Assembly: GCA_025656455.1 (NCBI GenBank)
Contig: JAHXHS010000002.1
Coordinates: forward strand, 62,001 to 126,000
Direction: 5' to 3'
From: Candidatus Thiodiazotropha sp. (ex Epidulcina cf. delphinae)
Lineage (GTDB): Bacteria; Pseudomonadota; Gammaproteobacteria; Chromatiales; Chromatiaceae
DNA: 64,000 nt
The notes under the pieces are model-generated. The model was not told where the DNA came from. It ran no database searches and saw only the letters and a list, made by a program, of their open reading frames with translations. Made by a program: the position numbers and the translations under genes. Of the stretch, positions 26,503 through 33,623 are shown piece after piece; position 1 is the stretch's first letter, and each line of letters begins with the position of its first letter.

Positions 26503-27594
26503 TTAACGGGACCAGAAGATCGGCACCGAACTGCGCGTCTCGCCCCGCGACAAGGGGTAGCGCTGCTTACGTCGCCATCCGACCACATCCATAGGATTGA
26601 CCGCGAGGGAGAGATCCTTTTGATTCAGGTAATCGATAATGGAACGCGCCAATCTGCGAGCCTGCTTGCGCTTGGTATCGGCCGATGGCATACCGACGCA
26701 GGGAGCGATAATCACGTTACTGTATTTGAGGAACGGCTCCACCCACTCCGGGACTTTTTTCTCCCGAAGCTGCTCCGCGGGCACTGTGATGGCGGCGCCC
26801 CGAATCCGCTTTTCCTCCAATGCCTGCAATAGGGAAGATTCGTCAATGTTACCGTTGCGCGATGTATTCACGATAAACGGGCGCTGCTTGGCGAAGTAGA
26901 GTTCCTTGCCCTTGAACACCTTGTCCTCACCGGCGGTATGTATGCTGATGATGTCCGAATGCTCCAGCACCTCGCTCAATTGATTGTACTCGATTACCGG
27001 TTTTTCAAGCGGGGAGCGTTGATGGAAATTCTCATATACGTTACGCAGCCGGGTGTCATAACCGAGCACCCGCTTACAGTGGAGACGAATCTCGGTAGCC
27101 AGAACCTGGGCTACGTTTCCGCAACCGATCAGACCGACGACCGTATCGGCGAGTTCGAACCCGCTCAACTCTTCAGGAGCCAGCTCATCGGGACTCGATG
27201 CAATCAGCGCCTTCTTGGATTCCCGGGAGCGGAACACGGTGCTGGTGAGCGTTGACATCAAGCGTACGGCCAGGTTAGCGGCCTCGTAGGCATTACCGTA
27301 TTCGGTAACCTTCACCAGGATGCCGTTGCGGGAGGCATCGGCGACATCGATCTTGGTGATGTCATCGCCAAACACACCGATGACCTTGAGACGTTTACCC
27401 GCCCCTTCCAGCATCTCGAAATTGACCGGCACCTTGTTCCTCACCAGGATCGCGGAGTAGTCGCCGAGTTCGAGCAGGGGTTTGAGAATACGCTTTTTCG
27501 GGGTGACGATATCGGTCTCCAGATTGGCCTCCTGAAACAGGTCCAATACCAGTGGAGAAAGCTCGCTGTCGAGTAATACACGCCTGGTTTTCAT
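26503..27594 (-). CDS. D-2-hydroxyacid dehydrogenase-like protein with altered catalytic residue
   Basis: 363 residues with the two-domain fold of phosphoglycerate dehydrogenases. The NAD-binding motif GLIGCGNVAQVLA is near residue 155 and the substrate Arg lies in NTSRNGNIDE near 245. Where the family has the catalytic His (PHxG), this protein has APCVGMPS near 303, that is Cys instead of His; the expected Glu region (VPAEQ) is also unusual. Dehydrogenase activity is therefore uncertain and a binding or regulatory role is possible. It is a single-gene unit. The C-terminal extension (about 330-363) is basic and not typical of the family. Confidence 0.75.
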   Translation of the reverse strand: MKTRRVLLDSELSPLVLDLFQEANLETDIVTPKKRILKPLLELGDYSAILVRNKVPVNFEMLEGAGKRLKVIGVFGDDITKIDVADASRNGILVKVTEYGNAYEAANLAVRLMSTLTSTVFRSRESKKALIASSPDELAPEELSGFELADTVVGLIGCGNVAQVLATEIRLHCKRVLGYDTRLRNVYENFHQRSPLEKPVIEYNQLSEVLEHSDIISIHTAGEDKVFKGKELYFAKQRPFIVNTSRNGNIDESSLLQALEEKRIRGAAITVPAEQLREKKVPEWVEPFLKYSNVIIAPCVGMPSADTKRKQARRLARSIIDYLNQKDLSLAVNPMDVVGWRRKQRYPLSRGETRSSVPIFWSR

Positions 27595-28087
27595 CCAAAT
27601 CCCTCCGTAGTCATCATCGTATTTATCTAACTGAGAATAACAGAACCAGGATTTTTGCCAAATCCGAATTTATTTCCTCCTGGACCGCCATCCATAGATA
27701 ACCACAAGAAAAAACCAACCTCCAACAGAATATTAGATGTTGATTAAAAAGCGTAATGAATAAAATACATCAGAAAGGCAACCAGCCCGAAATGACATTT
27801 TCCACTTGATAATCAGTGCGTTAGTTACACAGACAATCAACATTTAACCTACATCAAAGATTGTCAAGAACACATGAGATAAAAATATCGAATTGTTGTG
27901 GGATTGTGACGGACATCAAATTACTCAGGTTTTACGATTAACTGCCGCTAATAAAGAGTGCTGTTAGGAGACAAGCGAAATATCTGTGTCTCCCAGGGTA
28001 CTCAAGCCGCGTGCCGCCTCGGTATAAGCATCGACCAATTCCTGGAAGCTAATGTTTCGCTTATCAATGTTACTGTGAGGAATAGTC
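27595..28087. other. AT-rich intergenic region without recognised gene
   Basis: 493 bases with no open frame of note on either strand. It separates two divergent genes, so it must hold both promoters; I cannot place a convincing -35/-10 pair. GAGGAA at about 28077-28082 is the ribosome binding site of the next gene. Confidence 0.5.
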
Positions 28088-28936
28088 GTGTGTAGTCAAA
28101 AATATCTCCAATCCATTATTGTTTTGTGTCTGCTGAGTCTGATGTCAACGGGCGCATATTCCGCATCCATTGATGGCTATGGAGAGGCTATTAATCAGGC
28201 GGGGCGTCAGCGGATGTTGAGTCAGCGGATGGTCAAGGCATTTGCCCAGATCGGACTGCAGATCTGGTATGCGAAGCCACGCAAACAATTGAAAAAGGCA
28301 TTGCAACTCTACCAAACGCAGCTGGAGAACCTGAAGGGCTTTGCAAAATCCTCCAACAGCCGGAAAGCGCTGAGTCGAGTAGAGACTGTCTGGAAGAAAT
28401 ACAAGGTCCTTGCCAGTGGTCGGGTCAGCCAGGAGAATGCGGTCAAATTCAATCAAATGAGTGAGCAACTGCTCCAGGCCAGCCAGAAAGTCGTAGAGGC
28501 GCTCGTGGATGAGGCCAAGTCAGAGAAGGCGCATATTGTCGATATTTCAGGACGACAGCGGATGCTCTCCCAACGCATGGCCAAATTCTACCTGCTCATG
28601 TCCTGGGGATTGGTACACACGGATTATCAAAGTGAGTTTAAAAAAGCGGAGCAAGAGTTTTCTCAGGCACTGTTGGAATTGAAGGCATCATCGCTTAACA
28701 CGACCGAGATCAGCGAAGCATTGCAGAAGGTCGATAAACAATGGCGTTTTTTCCAGCTTACAAAAATCATGGATGAAGATCAATATCTACCCTATATTGT
28801 TGCGCGTACGACCGAAAGTCTCCTGCAGGATATGAACCGGATTACTGGCATGTATGCAAAAAGGACGACAGGGAACGCTATCAAAACGCTGACCGCCATG
28901 GAGAACGGAGCGAAAGCGGTTAGTCCCCGACGATAG
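28088..28936 (+). CDS. Exported protein with two PilJ-type sensory modules
   Basis: 282 residues from a GTG start with GAGGAA upstream. After a signal peptide (about 1-30, ending GAYSA) the protein has two copies of the type IV pili/nitrate-sensor helical motif: QAGRQRMLSQRMVKAFAQIG near residue 40 and SGRQRMLSQRMAKFYLLM near 155. These four-helix modules are usually the periplasmic sensor parts of chemoreceptors or kinases. Here no transmembrane anchor or output domain follows, so it is probably a free periplasmic binding protein. The partner is not visible in the neighbourhood. Confidence 0.75.
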   Translation: MCSQKYLQSIIVLCLLSLMSTGAYSASIDGYGEAINQAGRQRMLSQRMVKAFAQIGLQIWYAKPRKQLKKALQLYQTQLENLKGFAKSSNSRKALSRVETVWKKYKVLASGRVSQENAVKFNQMSEQLLQASQKVVEALVDEAKSEKAHIVDISGRQRMLSQRMAKFYLLMSWGLVHTDYQSEFKKAEQEFSQALLELKASSLNTTEISEALQKVDKQWRFFQLTKIMDEDQYLPYIVARTTESLLQDMNRITGMYAKRTTGNAIKTLTAMENGAKAVSPRR

Positions 28937-29069
28937 ACGTAGGCGTGGTTGTATGGCTGTAATGACGACCGAAAGGGTGTGGTGAAGGGCAGACAAAGAG
29001 CGTATCCGACGCGCCGTAGAGTCATCACGAAATCGAAGACACACTTGAAGAAAGCGCACAAGTACCAGG

Positions 29070-29681
29070 ATGATCAAAAATCATATCATACGGAAAATTA
29101 TTATATTATTAATATTACTTTCTCAGAATGCCGTATCCGCCACATTCGAGCAGGATATTGTTGCGGCTGCGTTGGAGCGTACCCAACATGATGTTCGTTA
29201 CGATGGCGCATACTTGTCGATCGCCTATCCCGGCGGGGATGTGCCGCAGAATATCGGCGTCTGCACGGATGTGATCATCCGCTCCTACCGCGCCATAGGC
29301 TCAGATCTGCAAAAACTGGTACACGAGGATATAGCTGCTAATTTTGAACAATATCCATCCCGAAGACTATGGGGCTTAAATCGGCCCGATAAGAATATCG
29401 ATCATAGACGTGTTCCGATTCTTCAGGCATTTTTCTCGCGTCATGGTAAGCGCCTGATTGTGAGTCGCAATGGCAACGACTACAAACCTGGGGATACAGT
29501 GACATGGATGCTGCCGGGAAATCTTCCACATATCGGCATCGTGAGCGACAAAATAAGCTCACAAAGCGGATTACCTATGATCGTTCACAATATCGGCTCA
29601 GGACCCGTATTGGAGGATATGCTGTTTCAGTATAAAATTACCGGCCATTACCGGTACGTGCCCCACCAATACAACAACTAG
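29070..29681 (+). CDS. DUF1287 family exported protein
   Basis: 203 residues. A signal peptide (residues 1-24, ending AVSA) precedes a domain with the features of DUF1287/YijF proteins: GVCTDVIIRSYRAIG near 65 (candidate nucleophile Cys), DKNIDHRRVPILQAFF near 110, LPHIGIVSDK near 152 and MIVHNIGSGP near 172. The Cys-His-Asn arrangement resembles papain-like NlpC/P60 hydrolases, so a cell-wall role is possible. The family function is not established. The stop codon TAG overlaps a REP-like element. Confidence 0.78.
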   Translation: MIKNHIIRKIIILLILLSQNAVSATFEQDIVAAALERTQHDVRYDGAYLSIAYPGGDVPQNIGVCTDVIIRSYRAIGSDLQKLVHEDIAANFEQYPSRRLWGLNRPDKNIDHRRVPILQAFFSRHGKRLIVSRNGNDYKPGDTVTWMLPGNLPHIGIVSDKISSQSGLPMIVHNIGSGPVLEDMLFQYKITGHYRYVPHQYNN

Positions 29682-29757
29682 TGTTCATCCAAAAACAACA
29701 ACGCTCGTCATTCCGGCGCATGCCGGGATGACGTGGCTTTAAAAAAAGGGCTTCCTA
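29679..29757. repeat. REP-like palindromic element, copy 3 (TAG-stop family, short)
   Basis: Starts CTAGTGTTCATCC on the stop codon of the DUF1287 gene. It keeps the palindrome CGTCATTCCGGCGCATGCCG, then GGATGACGTGGCTTTAAAA, and is shorter than the copies at 2807 and 13220. The other inverted end is diverged or lost. Confidence 0.7.
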
Positions 29758-29960
29758 AGGGAAATCTGTGGGTATGGCTCGGCGCAAGTGAAGGACCAAC
29801 GGTATGATCTGAAGTGAGTTTTGTGGCCAGGAAGGTAACAAAACACCCTTGAATTTCTGGGTCTCAGTTTTGCTTGGGCATAGCCTGACACACAGAGCTA
29901 TCTGAATTTGTAGGGTTGAAACTCTCGCAAAGACGCGAAGCACGCAAAGGACCGCAAATT
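29757..29960 (+). repeat. About 195-bp direct repeat, copy 1
   Basis: GGGAAATCTGTGGGTA, then GTGAGTTTTGTGGCCAGGAA, GGTAACAAAACA, TCAGTTTTGCTTGG and CTCGCAAAGACGCGAAGCAC follow in the same order and spacing as at 31609-31806. Several changes separate the copies. No gene is supported within. Confidence 0.75.
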
Positions 29961-30151
29961 TATCAATCCTTCGGATTAATAACGAAATGCTTGCTTGTTA
30001 CCGGATCAAGTCGGTATATGAGTTCCCAGGATTCACAGATTCTGATATACCTCGTCATAAATGGTGAAACCATTTGCGCTCAAGAGAAACCGGGAATACA
30101 CGGCTAAATGGCATTCCGGTCCGTCTGCGTCGATCAGCGTTCACTAAGAGA

Positions 30152-30616
30152 TTAAAAGCTGGAAAACAGTTTGTTGAGTTTCGTACCAAGTCGTTCCAGT
30201 TCTCGAATCGAGTAATCGTAGGCGACCTTATCCTGATTGAGCCGGGACTGCCCACCGTCGGCGCTGTCCTGGAGGGACTGATCCTTATTCTTGAAAAAAC
30301 CACAGATGGATTTCAGTTCAGTGATCACCTGGTGTAAGGTCCTTGTGTATTCCGTCAGGCATTCGTAGAGATCGGCGGCGCTCCGCATCGGCAGATCACT
30401 GTCACTGATGTTATGGATCTGCCTCTCCAGCTCCGCCAGCTCCGCCTGCAAGTCGCCCAATCTATGCGCGTAATCGCTATAGACCGTAGACATCTTTCCC
30501 TGCAGGGCATAGAGTATCATCCGATAGGATGAGACCCCGAACAGCGCTTTGTGAATCTCTGCGTAACGGCGATGGATATCTGAGACCTCGCAGCCCAAAT
30601 TGATAAGATTAGTCAT
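30152..30616 (-). CDS. Coiled-coil protein of unknown function
   Basis: 154 residues, no signal peptide, rich in Leu, Glu and Arg with long helical stretches (YAHRLGDLQAELAELERQIH, EYTRTLHQVITELKSICGF). I do not recognise a family. It lies 15 bases after the 88-residue membrane protein gene and in the same direction, so the two are probably one operon, and the coiled coil may act at the membrane with that partner. The downstream 3' end lies next to repeats. Confidence 0.6.
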   Translation of the reverse strand: MTNLINLGCEVSDIHRRYAEIHKALFGVSSYRMILYALQGKMSTVYSDYAHRLGDLQAELAELERQIHNISDSDLPMRSAADLYECLTEYTRTLHQVITELKSICGFFKNKDQSLQDSADGGQSRLNQDKVAYDYSIRELERLGTKLNKLFSSF

Positions 30617-30631
30617 GGACGCGGTTCAATT

Positions 30632-30898
30632 TCATTTGTCCTGCGCCCGACGTTTTTCAGGCTCACGCCGGACATGGCGCTGGTAGCGCGACTTCAGCAA
30701 TACTCCCAGCACCATCATACCGAGGGCAATGGAGGTCAAAATCAAGTCCAATTCCTTATTGACCGTATACAGAACCACGGTGACAATGGCTGTCACCCAG
30801 AATACCACAACCACAATCACCCAGCGGGTTTTTAGGCTGTCTCGTTGCCGGACCCAATCGAGCCACTCCCTGTCCGGTTTTAGTGTATGTTCTCCCAT
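30632..30898 (-). CDS. Small two-span membrane protein of unknown function
   Basis: 88 residues with a basic N-terminus (DREWLDWVRQRDSLKTRW), two hydrophobic helices (about 25-45 and 52-67) joined by a short turn, and a strongly basic tail (KSRYQRHVRREPEKRRAQDK). I do not recognise the family. It starts the probable operon with the coiled-coil protein. Its start is 32 bases from the mobile element at 30931, which therefore occupies the promoter region. Confidence 0.6.
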   Translation of the reverse strand: MGEHTLKPDREWLDWVRQRDSLKTRWVIVVVVFWVTAIVTVVLYTVNKELDLILTSIALGMMVLGVLLKSRYQRHVRREPEKRRAQDK

Positions 30899-30930
30899 TG
30901 CATATCAGCCTTCAAATCATTGATGGAGCC

Positions 30931-31241
30931 TAGTACTCCGTCAACCTGATAACTTAGGATGCAGCCAGTCAGGAAGTGGCTAGCTGCTAGGCGTGCGAGC
31001 ACAGGACTAGCCGTCGCTAATTCAAGGGAGCACAACAACGCAGATGGCCGCTTCCTGGCTGGCCCAAAGGGTGCGCCCCACATCATCCAATGCGGCGTTG
31101 CAGTCCTTGAAAAGGGCATGCCATTCCATCCTTCGGTCCGTAAACGGCACATCCATGTGCCACTTCTCCCTGCGCACTGCGCCTTGCCTTGGATGATGTG
31201 GGGCACACTGCATCCTAAGTTATCAGGTTGATGGAGTACTA
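30931..31241. mobile_element. MITE-like element with 33-bp inverted repeats (type A)
   Basis: Ends at 30931-30963 and 31209-31241 are complementary with one mismatch (TAGTACTCCGTCAACCTG and following). The 311-bp interior contains a reversed copy of the core shared with other elements (CTTGAAAAGGGCATGCCATT, about 31106-31125). No transposase. Frames of 60-110 codons inside are by-products. Related ends are at 8387-8433, 8662-8678 and 40889-40930. Confidence 0.85.
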
Positions 31242-31328
31242 ATCAGTCAGCGGATTCACCCATCCCAGAGCCACCGCATCAACGACGGCATTTTAGACGG
31301 ATATCAGAAAAATAAAAGCCCTTCACTC

Positions 31329-31596
31329 TAGTGTACCTCGTCATAGATACTGTAACATTCAGCGGGCCAGGAAGGGGTTAGCCACAAGGCATGCCTCGCC
31401 GGGAATGGCCCAGCCCTTGCCAAGAGGCATAACGCCGTGGATGACCCCTTCCTGGCTCGCCCGTAGGGAGCCACCCAAATGCACCAGTCCTGCGTTGCGG
31501 CTCTTGGCAAGGGCGCGCCATTCCCGACGAGCCGCGCCTTGTTCTGGCGCATTTGGGTGGCTCTGAATGTTGCAGTATCTATGACGAGGTACACTA
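31329..31596. mobile_element. MITE-like element with 34-bp inverted repeats (type B)
   Basis: Ends at 31329-31362 and 31563-31596 are complementary with one mismatch (TAGTGTACCTCGTCATAGAT and following). The 268-bp interior has two facing versions of the common core: GGGAATGGCCCAGCCCTTGC (from about 31401) and the complement of GGGAATGGCGCGCCCTTGCC (near 31511-31530). Partial termini lie near 8079 and 30042. It is 87 bases from the type A element. Confidence 0.85.
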
Positions 31597-31608
31597 GTGT
31601 AGTGTCCT

Positions 31609-31806
31609 CAGGGAAATCTGTGGGTAGGGCTCAACGCAGATAAGTGACCAAGTGTATGATCTGAAATGAGTTTTATGGCCAGGAAGGTAACAAAACAACC
31701 GTGAATTTCCGAGTGTCAGTTTTGCTTGGACATAACCTGACACACAGCGCGATCTGGATTCGCCGGGTTGATACGCTCGCAAAGCCGCGAAGCACGCAAA
31801 GGGAAA
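31609..31806 (+). repeat. About 195-bp direct repeat, copy 2
   Basis: Matches 29757-29960 in the same orientation, including GGGAAATCTGTGGGTA and CTCGCAAAGCCGCGAAGCAC. The 1.85-kb interval between copies carries the two-gene operon at 30152-30898 and the type A and B elements. Confidence 0.75.
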
Positions 31807-31908
31807 AGCGACTGTCATGAGAACAAAACCAAGTTAGCGTAATGCAGAAACAAAAAAGTGGGAGCAGGCCCAAAAGGTATCCCTCTATTACACTCATTCT
31901 TTTACACT

Positions 31909-32547
31909 TTATGGTAGGGATACCGGGCTGGCCAGGCCATACAATAATCCCGCCTCATTCCACAATGTGATATTCAGACCATTCTGTTGCACCCTGCCCT
32001 CTTCTAATTCTGTCAGCGCTTCGGTATGAAGTGTTTGGTAGAGTGTATGTATCTCTCCCGCCTCGTCCTGAAACTTGAGTTGAGCAGCCAGCCGACCTTG
32101 AATTGAGCAGTACCGGCCACCCAGCAGCTGGTAACGGCTACCGTCTACACGTGCTGACGGTCTCAGCATAAAATCCAGCTTGTTCATTTGCTGACTCAAC
32201 TCCGCATAAGTTTCCACGGGAAACTCGACAGACAAGCGCTTGTTGTGGTTAAGCGAGATCTCCTGAACTACAAGCTGTGTGATATCGCCGGAATTGGTGA
32301 TCAACGATGCCGAAATGAACAGCCCAAGTGCAAACAGTGAAGCCAACCATAGGGGTCTCGCCGGACCTCGCCACACACGCATGAGCCACTCAACGATTGA
32401 TGCAGAGCCTGTCGAATGGTTATTATTCCCAGTAGCTTCAGGTGGTATTGTTTCTACCATCTCGAGAAGCTGTTCCATCTGCTTTTCCGAGGGTTGCTGC
32501 TCTTCGTAGTATCGGCGTAGATGCTCACTCAACCGCTCTTTCTGCAT
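31909..32547 (-). CDS. Probable membrane anti-sigma factor
   Basis: 212 residues. A short cytoplasmic N-terminus (MQKERLSEHLRRYYEEQQPS) is followed by one transmembrane helix near residues 70-87 (LWLASLFALGLFISASL) and a periplasmic domain of about 120 residues. Its coding region overlaps the end of the ECF sigma gene by 23 bases, the common arrangement for a sigma and its anti-sigma. No ZAS zinc motif (HxxxCxxC) is present, so the sigma-binding mode would differ from classic anti-sigmas. The assignment rests on topology and context. Confidence 0.65.
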   Translation of the reverse strand: MQKERLSEHLRRYYEEQQPSEKQMEQLLEMVETIPPEATGNNNHSTGSASIVEWLMRVWRGPARPLWLASLFALGLFISASLITNSGDITQLVVQEISLNHNKRLSVEFPVETYAELSQQMNKLDFMLRPSARVDGSRYQLLGGRYCSIQGRLAAQLKFQDEAGEIHTLYQTLHTEALTELEEGRVQQNGLNITLWNEAGLLYGLASPVSLP

Positions 32548-33028
32548 TTTGAACCTCCTCGCCCAGTATACAAAGATAGTGTTTTAATCTTCGACGGCTA
32601 CGGTGTATCAGGCTCAATACAGTCCCTCGCGGATGGCCTGTCAGTTCAGATATCTCCTGTGCGGTATAGCCCTCAAGGTCCGACAATAACAGTACTTCAC
32701 GCTCAATAGGGCGAAGTGTGCTCAAAGACCGTTCCAGCATTTGCAGATTGGCTAGCACAATCTCATCAGCAGGAGTATGCTGCTGACCCGCATCAACCTT
32801 TTCATCCAGTGACTCAAACACCACTAACTGTGCGCGTCGGCAGCTATCCAGGAAGCGGCTGCGAATGGCAGAAAAAAGGTAAGCCCGCCGCAAGACTCCA
32901 CCCGTCTTGAGCGTTGAGACCCAGGCATCTTGCAACAGGTCCTCGGCACGCGTCTTATCATGCGTGAGGGAGAAGGCGTAGCGATAGCCACGCCGCAGCA
33001 ACTCCCTCATATCATTGGTTTGTTTCAA
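32525..33028 (-). CDS. ECF-type RNA polymerase sigma factor
   Basis: 167 residues. Sigma region 2 is recognisable in AEDLLQDAWVSTLK near 30-43 and AIRSRFLDSCRR near 55; region 4 in STLRPIEREVLLLSDLEGYTA near 102-122 and HPRGTVLSLIHRSRRRLK near 132-149. It would direct RNA polymerase to a small regulon. The frame opens with TTG three bases after the stop of the exported-protein gene; the ATG six codons later (33010) is the alternative start. It lies between its probable anti-sigma and an exported protein, all three in one operon. Confidence 0.85.
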   Translation of the reverse strand: MKQTNDMRELLRRGYRYAFSLTHDKTRAEDLLQDAWVSTLKTGGVLRRAYLFSAIRSRFLDSCRRAQLVVFESLDEKVDAGQQHTPADEIVLANLQMLERSLSTLRPIEREVLLLSDLEGYTAQEISELTGHPRGTVLSLIHRSRRRLKHYLCILGEEVQNAERAVE

Positions 33029-33031
33029 ACG

Positions 33032-33433
33032 TTAATCTTCCAAATGATACTTACGCTTTTTACCGTCCGCCTTATGAATGACGGCCTGTGTTGCAACAAA
33101 CCCGTCACCTTTCTGCACCACCAAAAAATCCAAATCAAACATTTCACCCTTGGCGCTCTTAAAATCGGCACAGCTCACGTAGTAATCACCTTTTTTCACG
33201 ATACCGTCATGCAGTTTGACCAGGGTAAGCTGGTGAAGCTGTCCTTCAATAGGATCATAAACATGGTACACACTGTTTACGGTATTGTGCTCTATCATCT
33301 CACTCATGGCAGACTGGATATTGCTGCGTATATCCCCTTTAATCGAGGGGTCATTGGCCGCAAAAGCTGTGCCGCCGACCAGCGCCGCGGCAACCATTGA
33401 GTTTACAAGCAAATATTTTACTCGTTGAATCAT
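33032..33433 (-). CDS. Exported protein in ECF sigma operon
   Basis: 133 residues with a clear signal peptide (about 1-26, ending GGTAFAA). The mature part is small and soluble with a single Cys (YYVSCADFKSAKGEMFDLDF) and ends in a charged patch (KADGKKRKYHLED). I do not recognise the family. AAGGAG precedes the ATG. Being the first gene of the operon with a sigma factor, it may be the signal sensor or the main target of that sigma; this is inference from position only. Confidence 0.65.
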   Translation of the reverse strand: MIQRVKYLLVNSMVAAALVGGTAFAANDPSIKGDIRSNIQSAMSEMIEHNTVNSVYHVYDPIEGQLHQLTLVKLHDGIVKKGDYYVSCADFKSAKGEMFDLDFLVVQKGDGFVATQAVIHKADGKKRKYHLED

Positions 33434-33623
33434 CCTTCGCTCCTTCGTATATCTTGATAAGAGATCAATATCACCGGATATCTCTGCATCCGGTACCCTG
33501 TAAAACGATTGGTGATTTCATTTGATTGCATTAATTTTTCTTACCCTGATCAAATGAGTATTCTACAAGTGTGAACGAGACAGCGTCTTTTGCGGACTAA
33601 TACTGCCGTTACGGAAGGTGATT

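Noticed and set aside
27960..28087. Possible riboswitch before the PilJ-type gene
   Set aside because: Some pairing is possible (GGAGACA / TGTCTCC) but no known riboswitch consensus could be matched.
30880..31594. Several 60-108 codon frames on both strands
   Set aside because: All fall inside the type A and B elements and reflect their inverted-repeat structure.
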